Assembly (NCBI GenBank): GCA_007258455.2
Contig: VDFB02254869.1
Span: forward strand, 124,001-188,000
Length of the DNA stretch: 64,000 nucleotides
Source of the DNA: Sequoia sempervirens
Taxonomy: Eukaryota; Streptophyta; Pinopsida; Cupressales; Cupressaceae
Direction of reading: 5' to 3'
Below are positions 11,151 to 24,200 of the stretch, one piece after another; the first letter of the stretch is position 1, and each line of letters starts with the position of its first letter. A model generated the notes under the pieces. That model saw only the letters and a program-made list of their open reading frames with translations, did no database searches and had not been told where the DNA came from. The position numbers and the translations under genes were made by a program.

Positions 11151-12066
11151 ATAGGAAATTCTAGCTATATTCTTGAGAGAAAGAAAGGTAAACTTTGCAT
11201 GGACCTACGTTGACATGCCTGGTCTTGATCCAAAGGTGGTGGTTCATCATCTATTCATCTATCTAGGGGTGAAACCAGTAAGGAAAAAGTTGAGAAAGAT
11301 GCATCTATAGATCGCATTACTGGTCAAACTGGAATTACAAAAACTCCTTGGCATTGGCTTCATACGGCCAATTGATTATCCAAAATTGGTTTCAAACCTT
11401 GTACCTATTTCTAAGCCCATTGGGGTCATCTGCATCTGCACTGACTTTAGGGACCTAAATAAAGCATTCCCTAAGGATGATTTCCCTCTCCCAAATATAG
11501 ACATGATTGTGGATATGATGGCAGGACATGAAATGCTATCATTAATGGATGGGTTTTCAGAGTACAATCATATTATGATAGCTAGGAATGATCAACATAA
11601 GACAACTTTCACTTGTCCATGGAGGACTTAGTGCTGGAATATGATGTCGTTTGGGTTAAAGAATGCTGAAGCTACATACCAAAGGGATATGACTTTTATT
11701 TTTCATGACATGATCCACAAATTTGTAGAAGATTATGTGGACAACATATTGGCCAAGTGAAGGAAGCATCGAGACCACATAGTAGCGCTAAGCTCCATCT
11801 TTGATAAACTCGAAGAATATAAAGTTAGACTCAACCCTAAGAAATGTGTCTTCGGTGTGCAATTAGGAAAGCTCCTAGGATATATCGTGTCAATGAGGGG
11901 AATCAAGATAGACCTGACAAAATTCAAATCAATTCTTGAAATGAAAGCACCATTGACACTGAAGTAGTTAAGGGGTTTACAAGGAAGGCTCCAATCCATT
12001 CATTGGTTCATAGCACAGTTAGCAGATAAGGTTATCCCATATTCTCATCTACTCCACAAGGGGTAG
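11151..12066 (+). pseudogene. E1 reverse transcriptase, catalytic Asp lost
   Basis: Gypsy RT in the same frame as the linker. Visible in order are the VSNLVPISKP segment, the fingers/palm motif DFRDLNKAFPKDDFPLP, SLMDGFSEYN, SFGLKNAEATYQ, and the active-site box at 11734-11745. That box reads YVDN instead of YVDD, so the second catalytic aspartate is Asn (GAC to AAC). A thumb region with LNPKKCVFGV follows. In-frame stops occur near 11310, at 11629, 11758, about 11965 and 12064. The gene is dead both by stops and at the active site. Confidence 0.85.
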
Positions 12067-12479
12067 CATATAAGTGGGACGAGAAATGTGATTAGGCATT
12101 CCATAAAATCAAAGAATACTTGCTAACACCATTGGTCCTCATGCCACCAATTCAAAACAAACCATTGATACTCTAAATATTAGCAACAACAATAGCCCTT
12201 GGTGCTCTCTTAGCTCAACATGAAGAAACAGGGAAAGAGAGAGCCATTTATTATATTAGTAGAACCATGGTGGGACACGAGCTAAATTACACATTCATTG
12301 AGAAGGCTTGCCTAGCAGTGGTATTTGTTGCACAAAAATTTAGGCACTACATGTTGGCTCATTAGATTAAACTCATCGCCAAAATAGATCCTCTCAAGTA
12401 TCTACTTTCTAAAGCAATACTCACAGGGAATGGCTAAGTGGGTCATGATCCTAATAGAATATGACATTGAGTATGTAGA
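12067..12479 (+). pseudogene. E1 first RNase H (gRH), interrupted
   Basis: After a frame change the Gypsy-type RNase H follows RT. It is recognisable from YYISRTMVGHELNYTFIEK and a KFRHYML segment. The first catalytic position reads ATT-ALGALLAQ, where an active enzyme has Asp, so the domain is degenerate in the way described for Tat elements that carry a second RNase H. Several TAG/TAA stops are present. The frame is cut at 12480-12484 by the solo LTR insertion; sequence resumes at 13429. Confidence 0.7.
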
Positions 12480-12484
12480 GCCAT

Positions 12485-13428
12485 TGTAGACACATAAAAA
12501 TGCCCTAGGCAAGCTCTATTTTACCACTTTCATCCTAGCATAATTATGACATTTTAATTGTGTCCTTGGTCCACCTTCGACTATTAATTAAATAATTCAT
12601 AATTATTTAATTAATTCATGTCTCTTATATTCTTCATGATTATTAAATAAATAAATTATATTTATTTATTCAATACATCACTAAGGATCTATTATCTTCT
12701 TACAATTAAATAAATTTCTTAATTTATTTAATTACCTTTATTCATTTGTGTCTTCTTGATTATTAAATAAATGAATTTTATTAATTTATTTAATATGTCA
12801 CTAATTTTCATAATTAAATGGATTTGTTAATTTATTTAATTATCGGTCATAATCCTCTAAATTAAATAATTATCTTTAATTATTTAATTACCTAATTTAA
12901 CATTTCTCTCATTTTAAATAAATTAATTGTTTAAAATGATTTCACATTGTTAACTGTCACTTCATTTTAGTAAATAATCTAAAAATTGATTATATACTAT
13001 CACAAAAATCCATATTTTGAAATAATTTAATTCAAAATGGTAATCTTCTTCAAAAATCAAGTATTTTTTGACTACTCACACTCATACTAACATGTCACAA
13101 CATTTATGATATTTTCATACTCAATTTCATTAAGTCTTAGGCATTTCTTGGCATAGTCATTTGTCATAGTCATAGGCATAGTCATCAAATCCTTCAAAGC
13201 TTGTTTAGGACATTGGCATAGTCAAAGATTGCTCACACACTCGATCTGAGGGCAACATTTATAGCAAGTTAGAAGGTGCTATGGAGGTGAATCATGGAAG
13301 CTTCGTGCATCAGCTGGTATAATTATTTCATTTTTTTTTAGATTTCATTGTACTTGATAGATTCTTTGGGTTTATGCTTATTGATCTAATCATGCTAACC
13401 TTTACCTAAAATTTAACCCATTGATACA
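12485..13428. mobile_element. Solo LTR inside E1, left copy
   Basis: A 944 bp AT-rich element starts TGTAGACACATAAAAATG and ends TTGATACA. It is flanked by the 5-bp duplication GCCAT at 12480-12484 and 13429-13433, with no coding sequence between. TG...CA ends plus a 5-bp duplication fit an LTR left after LTR-LTR recombination. A small non-autonomous LTR element is less likely because no PBS or internal repeat is visible. It splits E1 between its two RNase H domains. Confidence 0.85.
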
Positions 13429-13433
13429 GCCAT

Positions 13434-13970
13434 CAAGGGATAGGTAATTACAGATCAACTAGCATAAGCACCTATATATTCAGAGAACCCATCGGTATCA
13501 GAATTCCTCAATAAGTCAATCTTCAATCTAAGTGTCAAAAATAATTGGAAAGTATATTTTGATGGATCCTACACATAGCATGGGTCAAGAGCAGGAGTCT
13601 TCTTCATCACACCACAAGGGGATTGCATACCAAAGTCATATAGGTTGTTTTTTCCTTGCACAAACAACATTGTAGAGTATGAGGCTCTTGTCATAGGACT
13701 CAGAATTGCAGTACAGTGGAAAATCATGGCCATTAAGTTTTATGGAGACTCATAGCTAATCATCAATTAGGTCAATGATGAATTCCAAACAAAGGATGAC
13801 AAGCTTACCTCATATAAGAAACTGGTAGAGACTCTCAAGGAATTCTTCATTGACATCACATTTGGGCAAATACCAAGGGAAAACAATAGAGCAGCTGATG
13901 CTATGGTGACAATCGGATCATTATTGGATATCCCACTCAACGTCAATAAACATAAATTCTTGGTAGAGTA
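13434..13970 (+). pseudogene. E1 second RNase H (aRH-type)
   Basis: This domain has the layout of the second, archaeal-type RNase H found in Tat-lineage Gypsy elements. It has FDGSYT at about 13560 (first Asp), VEYEAL (Glu), YGDS (Asp) and NNRAADAM (final Asp), in that order, about 135 residues. In-frame TAG stops occur after SYT, after GDS and within the next segment (IN-stop-VND); each sits where Gln is expected, so CAG to TAG is the likely change. It lies between gRH and integrase, the usual order for this lineage. The right-arm copy lacks the first of these stops. Confidence 0.75.
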
Positions 13971-14010
13971 GCTTCTTGTACCAGCTTTCGAGGTACTAGA
14001 TTATGAGTTC

Positions 14011-15180
14011 ATGTGTGAAATCGTTGGTCCCGATGATCCTTGGTACCATGACATATTTACATACTTGAAAATAGGAGTCCTCCCCGTTGATATCACCCCA
14101 AACCTCAAAAGGACCTTTATTAAGAAGTCAACTCATTTCATTATCTTAGGTGACACCCTTTACTATAGAAATATTGAAGGAACCCTCTTACGATGCCTTA
14201 ACCCTGAGGAAGCTTTGACTACCCTAACTGAGATACATGATGGAATTTGAGGTTCACATTCTAGTAGTATGACCTTGGCTAAGAAACTGCTGAGGATTGG
14301 GTATTATTGGCCTACAATGGAGAAGGAAGCTCATGATTATTTTTGAAGATGTTTGCAATGTCAACATGGGGACCTCATTCATGCACTAGCTCAAGAGCTC
14401 CAACCGATTATAACACCTTGGCCCTTTTCACAATGGGGGCTCGATATCATTGATAAAATCACACCCACCTCATCCAATGGACACAAGTTCATCATCACCA
14501 CAACAAATTACTTTACAAAGTGGGTAGAGGCCATCCCAATGACCTACATCATAGGGAAACAGATCTCCAAATTCATCCTGAACTACCTCATTTTCCACTA
14601 CAGTGTCCCACAAGCCCTTATCTCAGATAACAGGACACCTTTCAAGAACCAAGATGTTCAAGAGCTATGCCAAAAATTCAATATCCAACATTGTTTCTCC
14701 ACCCCATATCACCCCCAAGGTAATAGCCAAGCTGAGGCTATGAATAAAACCATCCTAAAAATTCTAAAGAAAACAGTCAATGAAGCTAGTCGTATTTGCA
14801 CCTACAACTAATTCCCATCTTATGGGCCTACCGAACAAGTATCCACATACCTACAGGTGCAACACCTCTCTCTAGTCTATAGATTAGAAGCCATCCTTCC
14901 CATTCAAATCAAGCTCCCATCCTTAAGAATATCATTGCAAAATCTCATTACTGATGAAGAATATTGGGTGTTAGGGTTGAACGAGCTAGAACTACTGGAT
15001 GAGTGGTACATGGATGTCTTATACCATCTACAAGTCTATCAGAACCATCTCAAGTGAAGCTACAATAAAAATATCAAGAGTTGAACCTTTCAAGTCAGAG
15101 AGCTTGTATTGAAGGAGAATCAAAAGAATGTACCAAATCCAGACATCAAGGGAAATTTTGAACCCAACTAGTTGGGACCC
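14011..15180 (+). pseudogene. E1 integrase, left copy
   Basis: The N-terminal zinc-binding segment (HDG...GSHSS, then CLQCQ) is followed by the catalytic core. The core contains WGLDII (first Asp), ISDNRTPF (second Asp) and PQGNSQAEAMNK (Glu), so the DDE triad is still visible. A C-terminal part follows with YHLQVYQN and FQVRELVLKE. The frame is broken by TGA near 14248, TGA near 14344, a stop/frame change near 14809 and stops near 15055 and 15080. The right-arm copy is open across parts that are broken here, so the two copies decayed separately. Confidence 0.85.
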
Positions 15181-18100
15181 TTCATCATCACAACAAGTTA
15201 TAAATCACGAGCATATCAAATATCTACACTTGAAGGTGAGCCTCTATAGGATCCCATCAATAGCTCCCATCTCAAAAAAATTTATGCCTAAACTTGCAAT
15301 GTATAAAAATAAAAATAAAAATCAAAAATCAAAAAAAGGATTAAAAATTGTCCTCTAGTGAAAACCACTTCGGTGGTACCTTGGTGAAAACCTGGCAATC
15401 AGGCACCTTATGTAAATAAATCACTCTCCATCCATCATGGTCCCTTCGTCTTGTTCTGCATCATTCATCCATCACATTCCATTGATCCTTTTGACACCCA
15501 TTCGTTTCTGCATCATAGCTTGATCTTATGTCGTATCATGTTCCCTCTAGAACTACTGAAACATTCCTAAAGGTTGGTTTGTCCTGCCTATATGAGATTA
15601 TCTATTGCATCACGTTGGGGGTATGTTCTTATACCTGCATTGGATCAGATTTGTGTATATTCTTCAAATATTTCTTAAAATAAAAAAAAATCCAAAACAT
15701 TGAGAGAAATCAAAAATTCAAAAACATTCATAAAATCGAGAAAACCCAAAAACATCCAAAACATGTCAAAATCCAAAAGCAGGTCAAAAAGTCAAAATAG
15801 ATTTTTAAGTGTCGAACTATGGATCTCTAAGCTATGAACATAAGCAAGGCCATCATCGATGTTCCCCTGAGACACATTAGGTTAGTCCTTTAGGAGTCTG
15901 TCACAATAAACTAGCAATCCAATTGTTCATATCTCATCAATAAACGAGTCTATTCAGTTAATCTATGTGATCTTGTGTGTATAATGTGGCAAGGCTAATC
16001 TTTGATCAGCCCCAGGGGCCCTAGGAGTAGGTCCTTAGGTTAGGTTCTTGGTCAAAATCTCAGAAAACACAAAAATTGGAAATTTGGAAAATCAAAACAT
16101 TTGTAAAACATCTTGAAAATACCAAAAACATGAACAAAAAACCCAAAATAATCCATTCCACTTCAATGATCACCTGCAATAAACATTCTCTCATAATAAA
16201 TGATTGTCACTCCCAACCTTTTGGTAAAACAATTGGAAACAATTTTGGCAGATCAAAAGTGAAAACTTAAATGTCAAGGTTTGAGGTCTAAGTTAGTAGG
16301 TAAACAAGTTGGTTAACCCTTGCTATCAATAGCCCGTCATCATGTTAGTCTCAAAATCATCTGATAACATCATTACCTAGGATGCATCCTTCCTACAATG
16401 GACATCAACATTAGGCATCACTGTAGTTTAGTATTGGCTAGAGGTATGAAGAACATTGGTTTGTTTGTTTACTTGATCTTTTCTTTTGATTTATCTTATT
16501 GCGCTCATTCCAATGACCTCTCGATGATATCTAATCAAAACAATTTAGAGAGAAAGGAATGGGGCATTGATCATTATCTTTTGTTTGTTGTGCTTGCTGG
16601 ATATTCTTGTGATATAACCTTGGTCATGCTTACTTTGTTTGGTTTGTAGGGAGGGTGTTTTAAATGCCTTGTTGACTATCACATTGGGGAGGTTTTCCTT
16701 CTCTATGTTTTGGTCTGAGATGTTTGAAATATCTAAAGTACATCCTAATAAGGTTTCATAAGTTGGGTGTGAATGAGGATACTCCTATCTAATTTTTGAG
16801 TCAAATTTGATCACACTAGGTACGACGCCATCTTGGTTCTTTATAACTTGATACATTGTATATATGTGTGTTATCAAAAAAATAAGGAAAGTAAGCTCTT
16901 TATGTCCCCAATCCCTGATAAGCAATCGTCATCATTATCATCATCATGTATTTGCATCATCTCGAAGTCAAGGTTTGATTTCTCTTTCTTCTATCTTCTC
17001 CATATACTAATACTAACATCGTATCATGACATTCAGAAGTAAAAACATCTATATATGCATCCATCCTACATCCACAAACCATCAGCATACTATGCATACC
17101 ATCATAATAAGAAATATCATTCATTATCATTCATTGTCCATCATAATATAGATTGGTCATTCTAAGCATCTCATAAACCACACATTTGCATAAGCATCCA
17201 TTGCATAATCATATAAGCATCATCATAATCATCACATTTAGCATCATACATACATACATCACATATAGAAAAAAAAAAAAAAAAGAAGTTAAACCTATCA
17301 TTGCATTACATCCATCACATATCATCACATAAATACACATTTGCATCCATCTCATAAAAGCACATCCATAATAGATCTATGTGTATTCATAACATACATT
17401 CATCACATCATAAAGCATCATACTATGCATCTGATTCTGATCAACTAACACTGTTTCTTCCTAAATCACCTCCAATTGAACAATTAATTAAATAATCAAC
17501 ATTATTTAGTTAAATTCAACCAATTCAACTATTAATCAAATAATTAAATTTATTGATTAATTCACCCTTCTTCTAACTAATTTTCATCTTATTTAATTAA
17601 ATCAAATCATTTAATTAAATCCCATTTTAATCCTCCCATTTGATTAAAATCAATCAAATCAAATGTCACAATCTCCTAGTTCATTCCAATTAATTAATCC
17701 TAACTCACCTTTCAAATCATCATTGATAATTCCTCCAGCTTTAAACTCCCCAAGAGTTAAATCAACCCATGGTCAACTAACCAGGTTGCACATGAAAATA
17801 ATTTCAATTAATTATTTAATTCATCTATTTTCCCTCACCAAGGCATATTCCAATGAATATTCCTCTCAACGACCTCTCATTCAATTTCCCTCCAAAGGTT
17901 TTCAAAAACCTATCACATCCTCTTACATTTGCAATAAATTCTCTTACATCCTCTCAAATATCAACCAATTTCATCCAATTCCTCTTACACCTTTCAAATC
18001 CTCAACCATTCTCATTTACTTCTCTTTCATCCTCCTCCACTCACACATTTCCCAAAATGTGCTCCACCCTCATCCAATAGAATTGTGATAGTTGACACAT

Positions 18101-20361
18101 TCTCATTGGCTTTCAATTTATCCCACATTCACCATTTTCATCCATTCGTCAACCCTTGGCTTCTATAAATAGAGGCATCATTTTCATACTATGCATCCAA
18201 ATCTTCATGCATTATCATTATAGTCATTTGAGTTCATAGCAATCACCATCTCCATGTTATTTTGAGTTCATGCTCATCACTTGGCATCATTTTCAACACT
18301 TGGATCATCTTCAAATCATCAATCTTAGCATTTGGGATTGGGAAAGGGCTTCTTTCCACATCAAAGGAGCACCAATCCCCCTATGGGATTGAGGTTTGGT
18401 TAACTTAGTTGATTACATTCTTTGTTCTTGCTTTATTTTATGTTTTCATCTTTGTTCTTCCAAGAATTTCATAGGGAACATTAGAGTTAAACTTTCTAAC
18501 ATGTTTGAATTTTTTTTTTGATCTTGTGTTAGTTTGTGTAGGTTTTTTGTTCACACAACCTACTTCAGTAGTTGTTAGAAGATTGAGCCATACACATATT
18601 GTCCATCTCATCAGACATCGCCATTCCTTGCATCGAGCCATACAACATTAAATTCTAATTCAGATAATTTTCCTTTGTTCTCTCTGTCAAATCCTATAAT
18701 CAGATTGTGCATTTAATGTTCTCTACTAATCCTTCAATCTGATTTGATCTTGAATGATAAATACTCCACCTTTCCACCACCCAGAATATTGGATCACCCT
18801 CATTAATATTCACTGGGGTAGTTGAGTGATCTAATTTTGTTCATGTCGATTACTAGACACAAACCCCTATTCACACAGAGTTAAACATTTCAGATCTTTG
18901 GGTTTGAACTCTGGTCATTGATCTATTCCTTCGCACCTTGATCTTGTGATCAACATTCATCACAGTGTCTTTAAACCATGACCGCTGGATAAACGGTCGC
19001 TTAAACCACTGTCATTGATCCATCATATTTCTCTATTGTTGGAACTCCATTCAGACTCCCACCGATACAAGCAGGTCACATTGATATGCTTCCATGTTAT
19101 CTAATTGGGCCCACAACCTACATGTCATCCATGTTTTCACCACGTCATTCACAGCATCGATGTGAAATGATATGTCAAGCAATCATTCACTGCCATCTGT
19201 TAGCCATCGTCACATTTAGGTCCCACATAGCACTTCATCATTTTGTCGGTGGAACATGTTTTAAGGTTTCATCGATACACCCATGTTACACCGATTAAGC
19301 ATCTTATCACCAACATCATCCGATCAACCTTCTTCATTTTGCACCATTGATCATTGTTGTCCTTTATCATCAGATCTTTCACTAATCGGTCCCAACCAAC
19401 CAAGTGTCACCATATCGTTCACCTTCTATACATCTTCATTACTATTAGGTCTCACTGCCATGTCCACCTTACTGGGTCTGATAGTCAGCAACCAACTCCT
19501 ATCACCCTATCATTGGGACTAGCTCCATAGTCCTAGCAATGGCATATAGTCTCACCAAAGATATAGCCATCATTTTATATGGGAGACGATCATGATACTT
19601 CTGCCGATATGACTTAGTCACACTGATGAAGACATTTGATGACATCATTTTTCCACCTCATTTCCATGTCATTACAATGTAATCCACAATGAGGATGTGG
19701 ATTACAATTCACCCAATCATGCCATGCCATGTGCTAGCATCACCATCACTGTCAGCAACATCATTAAAATTGGGTCCCACTCAAAGCACTACCTTCTTAC
19801 CGATGCATTGGGGGGACAAGATCTTAGGTCCTGTTGATAGCATACACTCACACTGATGAAGCTTCCATACTTCACCTGCGGTCCACGCTCCACCGGTCTT
19901 CCTCGTGTCTACATCATCATTGTCCATGTCCACCTATGTGGGTCCCATACACCATTAGACCATCACTAGGTTGCCTCCCAAACTCTCGCCAATCCATAGA
20001 TGTCACACCAACCACAAGGACATGTGTTACGTTGAACACTATGTGAAGGGTTCAGTCAACCTCATGACATAAAGGGATTAAGTCATAACTTAAGCAATTA
20101 GTAACTATTGATACTAGGTCACCATCAAAATAGAACATTTTGAGGATGCCAAGTCTATAAATGCATTAGGGTTTACCTATAAACCCTAGAATCTTCCAAG
20201 AGCATACTTAAATCAGTTTGGGGCACATCTTTCACTTTCTCGACCTGTAGAGCACATCACTTGATTGTTCTTGAAAAAACCACATTAGATCTACTGCCTA
20301 ATTGGCCATCAGAACCATTATTTTCTCATCCATCTTCTTTGAATGATTTTCACTTTTGACA
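15181..20361 (+). repeat. Post-integrase and LTR-like DNA, left copy
   Basis: No credible gene. It begins with the GGTGAAAACC-type stretch common after Gypsy integrases (about 15358-15410) and a TTGGGGG polypurine-like run near 15613. It continues with AT-rich DNA, a CAT/ATC-rich microsatellite-like zone (16900-17450), an A-run (about 17268-17285) and a TATA-like site (18164-18172). A second TATA-like site is at 20155-20162, and a PBS-like string TGGCCATCAGAACCA is at 20303-20317. It probably holds the E1 3' LTR plus part of another LTR, but I cannot fix the boundaries. The 141-codon open frame at 17663-18088 looks like chance in AT-rich DNA. Confidence 0.5.
18164..18172 (+). promoter_or_regulatory. 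TATA-like box, LTR-like DNA
   Basis: TATAAATAG in noncoding AT-rich DNA, identical on the opposite strand of the right arm near 58025-58033. It is a good match to a plant TATA box and lies where an E1 LTR promoter could be. Confidence 0.35.
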
Positions 20362-21020
20362 TCAATGACAACTATATGCCAACAATGTTGGATGAATCAA
20401 TCTAAGAGAACGAGGTTGAGTGGAAATCATGTCAACATTCAACTGTGGTTTCCGTTTAGACTGTTCATTCGAGCAACCAAGCCCCAAATTACACTTACAA
20501 GGCACAAATTCTATAGGGACCTTAATGCATTGTTCGTTATGCTCACAACCTTTACACCCATAGCCATATTTAGAAACAAGTTTAAATCTAGGGCCATAAC
20601 ATGTTTGTAAATCTTGAGAAGGAGGATGATCTTTACAGAGAGCATTATTCTAGCAATGGGGATCATACTCCTCTATGAGATCACCATCATCTTTCTTGAT
20701 GGGACTACAAACATTAGCCTCTTTAATAGAAGAGTGATCATCTTCCTTAGAAGGGGGAGGATTACCCCGCGATGCGGAAGAGTAATAATCTTTGATAGTG
20801 TGTTTGGATGATGTTATTGGAAGGACTAAGTGTATCGGGTCGACTTTATATTCTCCAATGAAGGATTTTGTAAATTATAGAGAACCCCAATCATCACCAA
20901 GACATGCATTCTCTTGAGAAGAGGTAGGATCATACTTAAGATTTCTAGCTTTAGAAGGATCTTCTTCAGGGATGTCGATCTGAACAGTATCATGTATACC
21001 AGGTGTTACTAGAGTAGACA
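20362..21020 (-). pseudogene. E3 post-protease ORF with six-cysteine motif, left copy
   Basis: Counterpart of 55177-55836. About 215 codons in one frame with two internal stops. The N-terminal half is acidic and Ser/Pro-rich. The C-terminal half has a cysteine array of the form CX2CX5CX9CXCX5C at about 20473-20556. It follows the protease directly and should belong to the protease-RT linker of E3. I know no named domain for it; metal binding is a guess from spacing alone. Confidence 0.5.
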
Positions 21021-21286
21021 TCAACACATTGGAAGACATTGAGGGGTAAGAGTAGGAACAACCAAAGCCTGACCAACAACTTCCACCTCACATAAGTGTA
21101 TAGCATCAAGGTAAGCCCTAACTGTGACTACTTGATTGTTACACATCAACTTAATAGATTTATGTAAAATAGATGGGGCTGCACCCATAGCATGAATCCA
21201 CAGTCTACTGAGAAGAAGGTTATATCTTAATTTTTCTGACATAACATATACAAGGGTGGGTAAAGTAATGGTTCCAAGCTACAAGA
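21021..21286 (-). pseudogene. E3 protease second half, left copy
   Basis: It contains YNLLLSRLWIHAMGA, which matches the YNLLLGRPWIHAM segment near the end of Tat-type aspartic proteases, then a short tail to a stop at 21021. It starts at the E2 target site (GTAAT at 21287-21291). Its missing first half lies at 33624-33803 in the right contig. Arg-Pro to Arg-Leu in the signature and the downstream stops show decay. Confidence 0.7.
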
Positions 21287-21291
21287 GTAAT

Positions 21292-24200
21292 TGTTATCAA
21301 TCAGATATGCACCCTGTGTTAATTTTGCAGAAAATTAACTATTTGTTGACACATGGAAACCTTCTTCAGATGTGGGTGATCTGAACAAAGAAGGAATCTC
21401 CAGAGTGAGTTGGTTCTCTGAATGATGAATCCTATTCTAAGTGATTTTTTGGGAAAAGGGATAGAAAATATGACTGAAATGTAAAAATTATCTAATATGA
21501 TTCAAAAGCTTAATGGTGACTTTGATATTCTACCCACAAACAGTCTTCAGAAAACAACAATGAATTCACAATCTTTCATGAACACCCAGTACATAATTGA
21601 TTTGCATGAAGGTTTAGACTTAAACAAAACATGCAAGCTGCATTAAATGGACTTTTTGTATCGATGATCTACAATAATAGGACATTAAAAGGATCTGTAA
21701 ACAAAATCACAATGTAGACATCAAACTAAAACTACAAATAGAGATAGAAATTGGAGATAGGAATGTTGCTTTTATTGAACTAAAGGAGTATGCCAAAGTC
21801 TAAAATTGAGTACAAAAATTATGCAAGCTCTCAGAATGTGTATCAGAGCAAGAAACAATAATTTTAACTGAGAAAAACACTAATATTTTCTTCAAGATAT
21901 ATCACAAAACCCTAATCCAAGCTCAAGAAGAAAGCTCAAGGAAAAGCATCAAAATTTGCTCCAAAATGTGGCACAAAAGTGGAAAACTCTCACTTTTTGC
22001 ATGTGCATGCTGAAAAGCACCTAAAAATAGGTCTTCTTTGCTTAAAAAGCAAAAAAATCACCTTATCTCCTCTCCATGAAGCTCAAATTCAACCACGAGA
22101 AAAAATCAATCACCAATCTGCTAAAAACAGCAAAGAAAGAAAACAATTCATAAAGCATTGTTTTATTCTTGCTTTACAAGACTTACAAATTTTAAATCCT
22201 CTCAATTTGATTAATTTTTTGCAATTAAGATTTGGAAATCTTTGCAAAAAAATATAAACTTATTCCTCCATTACAATGTTTGATTTTCTCAAAAAAACAT
22301 AAAACATTATCAATATTTTAATTGATTTCTTTAAAATCAATTTGAAAACAAGACCTAAGTCAAAAAGGTTTTACCTAAGGCATAAGTAATTTCTCATTCA
22401 TATTTTAATTGATTTTTGTCAAAATCAATTAAAAAACCTAAGGCAATTAGTCATTCTCCATTTTTGACTAAGACAATATTCCAAAGCCTAAACTTGACTT
22501 AGACTCTAAAAGTCTTATACAAAACACCAAGATCAACCTAGGCATATGAATTTCACAAAGGGAGATTAATTAGAAAGGAATTCCTTAAATAAATATGATT
22601 AAAACCCAAACTTCACTTAGGGTAAAGCAAAAACCCTAAAGAACAAAACTCAAAGAATTCCCTATGTTTTCGCATTCATTTGTAAAGATGACTTTTGAGA
22701 CCAAGGGCTCTACTTGAGTTGCCGCCATGGGAGCTAAGGTTTTGACTTGGAGCCTCCATTCGAGCTTCTAATCGAGCTTTCCTTCTCTTCAACTCTGATC
22801 ATACATGGCCTCCAAATCATGGTAAGCTTTATTTTTTATCTTTTATTCATTCCTTGGCTTTTATGATGAGAATAAAGGCCTCACTGGTCGTGGCTATAAT
22901 ATATTTTTCGGATGCATCTTTTGTCATTTATGTATTTACCTTCTCACTGGCCGCCATGAGGGTGAGCTTGAGCTATGAGTTGAAGCTCTGTGAGAGCTTG
23001 GCTGCCATCTTTCTTGGTCTTCTACAGGCACGAATTGTAAGCTCTATCTTTGTGTTCTCTACCCACTCAAAAGAAAGCTTATGAAAGCTTTATATTTCAG
23101 CACATCATGATTTCTATTTGTAAATTTATAGGCCATCACATAGGTCATGCCACGTACACTCTTGATTATAGAATTCTGTAAAGAATTTTCTGCATTGTAT
23201 TTGTTGTTTGCCTTAGGTATCTTTAGATTTGATGCAACTTAAATGAGTTTTTTCTCTTATGTGAAATGATAGACCATTTTAAGAGCAAAACTCCCTCCAG
23301 GCCATGACCACTCTTGCTCAAACAAGACATTCTGGAACCTCTATGGGCTCGACCCATGATCACATTTTACCTCTTTTGTATTTCTGAAACAAAAAGCTCA
23401 TGCAGATATATTATATTTTGAAGAAATAATATCTATTTTGGATCTCTCCAAAACTCGAGCTCAACCCATGAGAGCATTGTATAAATTTTGCATTTTAAAA
23501 AAACCCCACATGGGTATTATGAAAATAATGAAGAATCACCTAATTTTGTATTTTATGATCAAAACCCAACATGGGTATGTTGTAACATGAAGAAATCTGC
23601 ACTTTGATCACAAACCCTCATATGGGTATTCTACATTTCAAGCATAAACTGCACTTTTGTTAAAAACCCAATGTGGGTATGCATTTTAATGAAAACCCCA
23701 TGTGGGTGCTCTCCTTTTCTGAAAGAAATTCACTTACTTTAGTTCTTTGTCAAAACCTTCAAATGGGTTTTCTGAAACTTGAAAGAAAAATATGTATTTG
23801 AGATGAACAAATCATATGGGTGTTTGTAAAAAATAACAATGAAAGAAACCCCTCTGTGTTTTGAAAAGAAAACCACATCTCGATTGTTCTTCCCTATTGG
23901 CAACGAACAACATCCATTTCATTTGTCTTTGAAAGGGCCAGGTACTCTACTTGACACCTTGTGAAACATGTGTTTCTTTGCTCTGTTCGTTCATTTTTTG
24001 AAAAATATCCTTTGTTTACTCTGATCTTGGTCCAAACCACACACCTCTTTGATTTTGATCATATGCAAAGAAAATTCCAGAATTATATGATATTCCTTCA
24101 ACGAACCATGTACCTCTCTATTTCATGATGATGACCACTTGTACATACCCAGAAATGCTCCCTTCACTCTGCATTCTTCTTGCATATCCTTGATGAGTTA

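Noticed and set aside
16900..17450. CAT/ATC-rich stretch as a CRISPR-like or satellite array
   Set aside because: No constant repeat length or spacers. It is low-complexity, microsatellite-like LTR DNA.
17663..18088. A 141-codon open frame identical in both arms (mirror 58109-58534)
   Set aside because: It is Ser/Pro/Ile-rich translation of AT-rich LTR-like DNA, overlaps another open frame, and has no domain. Identity between the arms reflects shared DNA, not selection on protein.
21979..22257. Open frame recurring at 37114-37323 as a possible conserved small gene
   Set aside because: Both lie at equivalent positions of E2 LTR copies. The translations diverge, stop at different places and have no signature.
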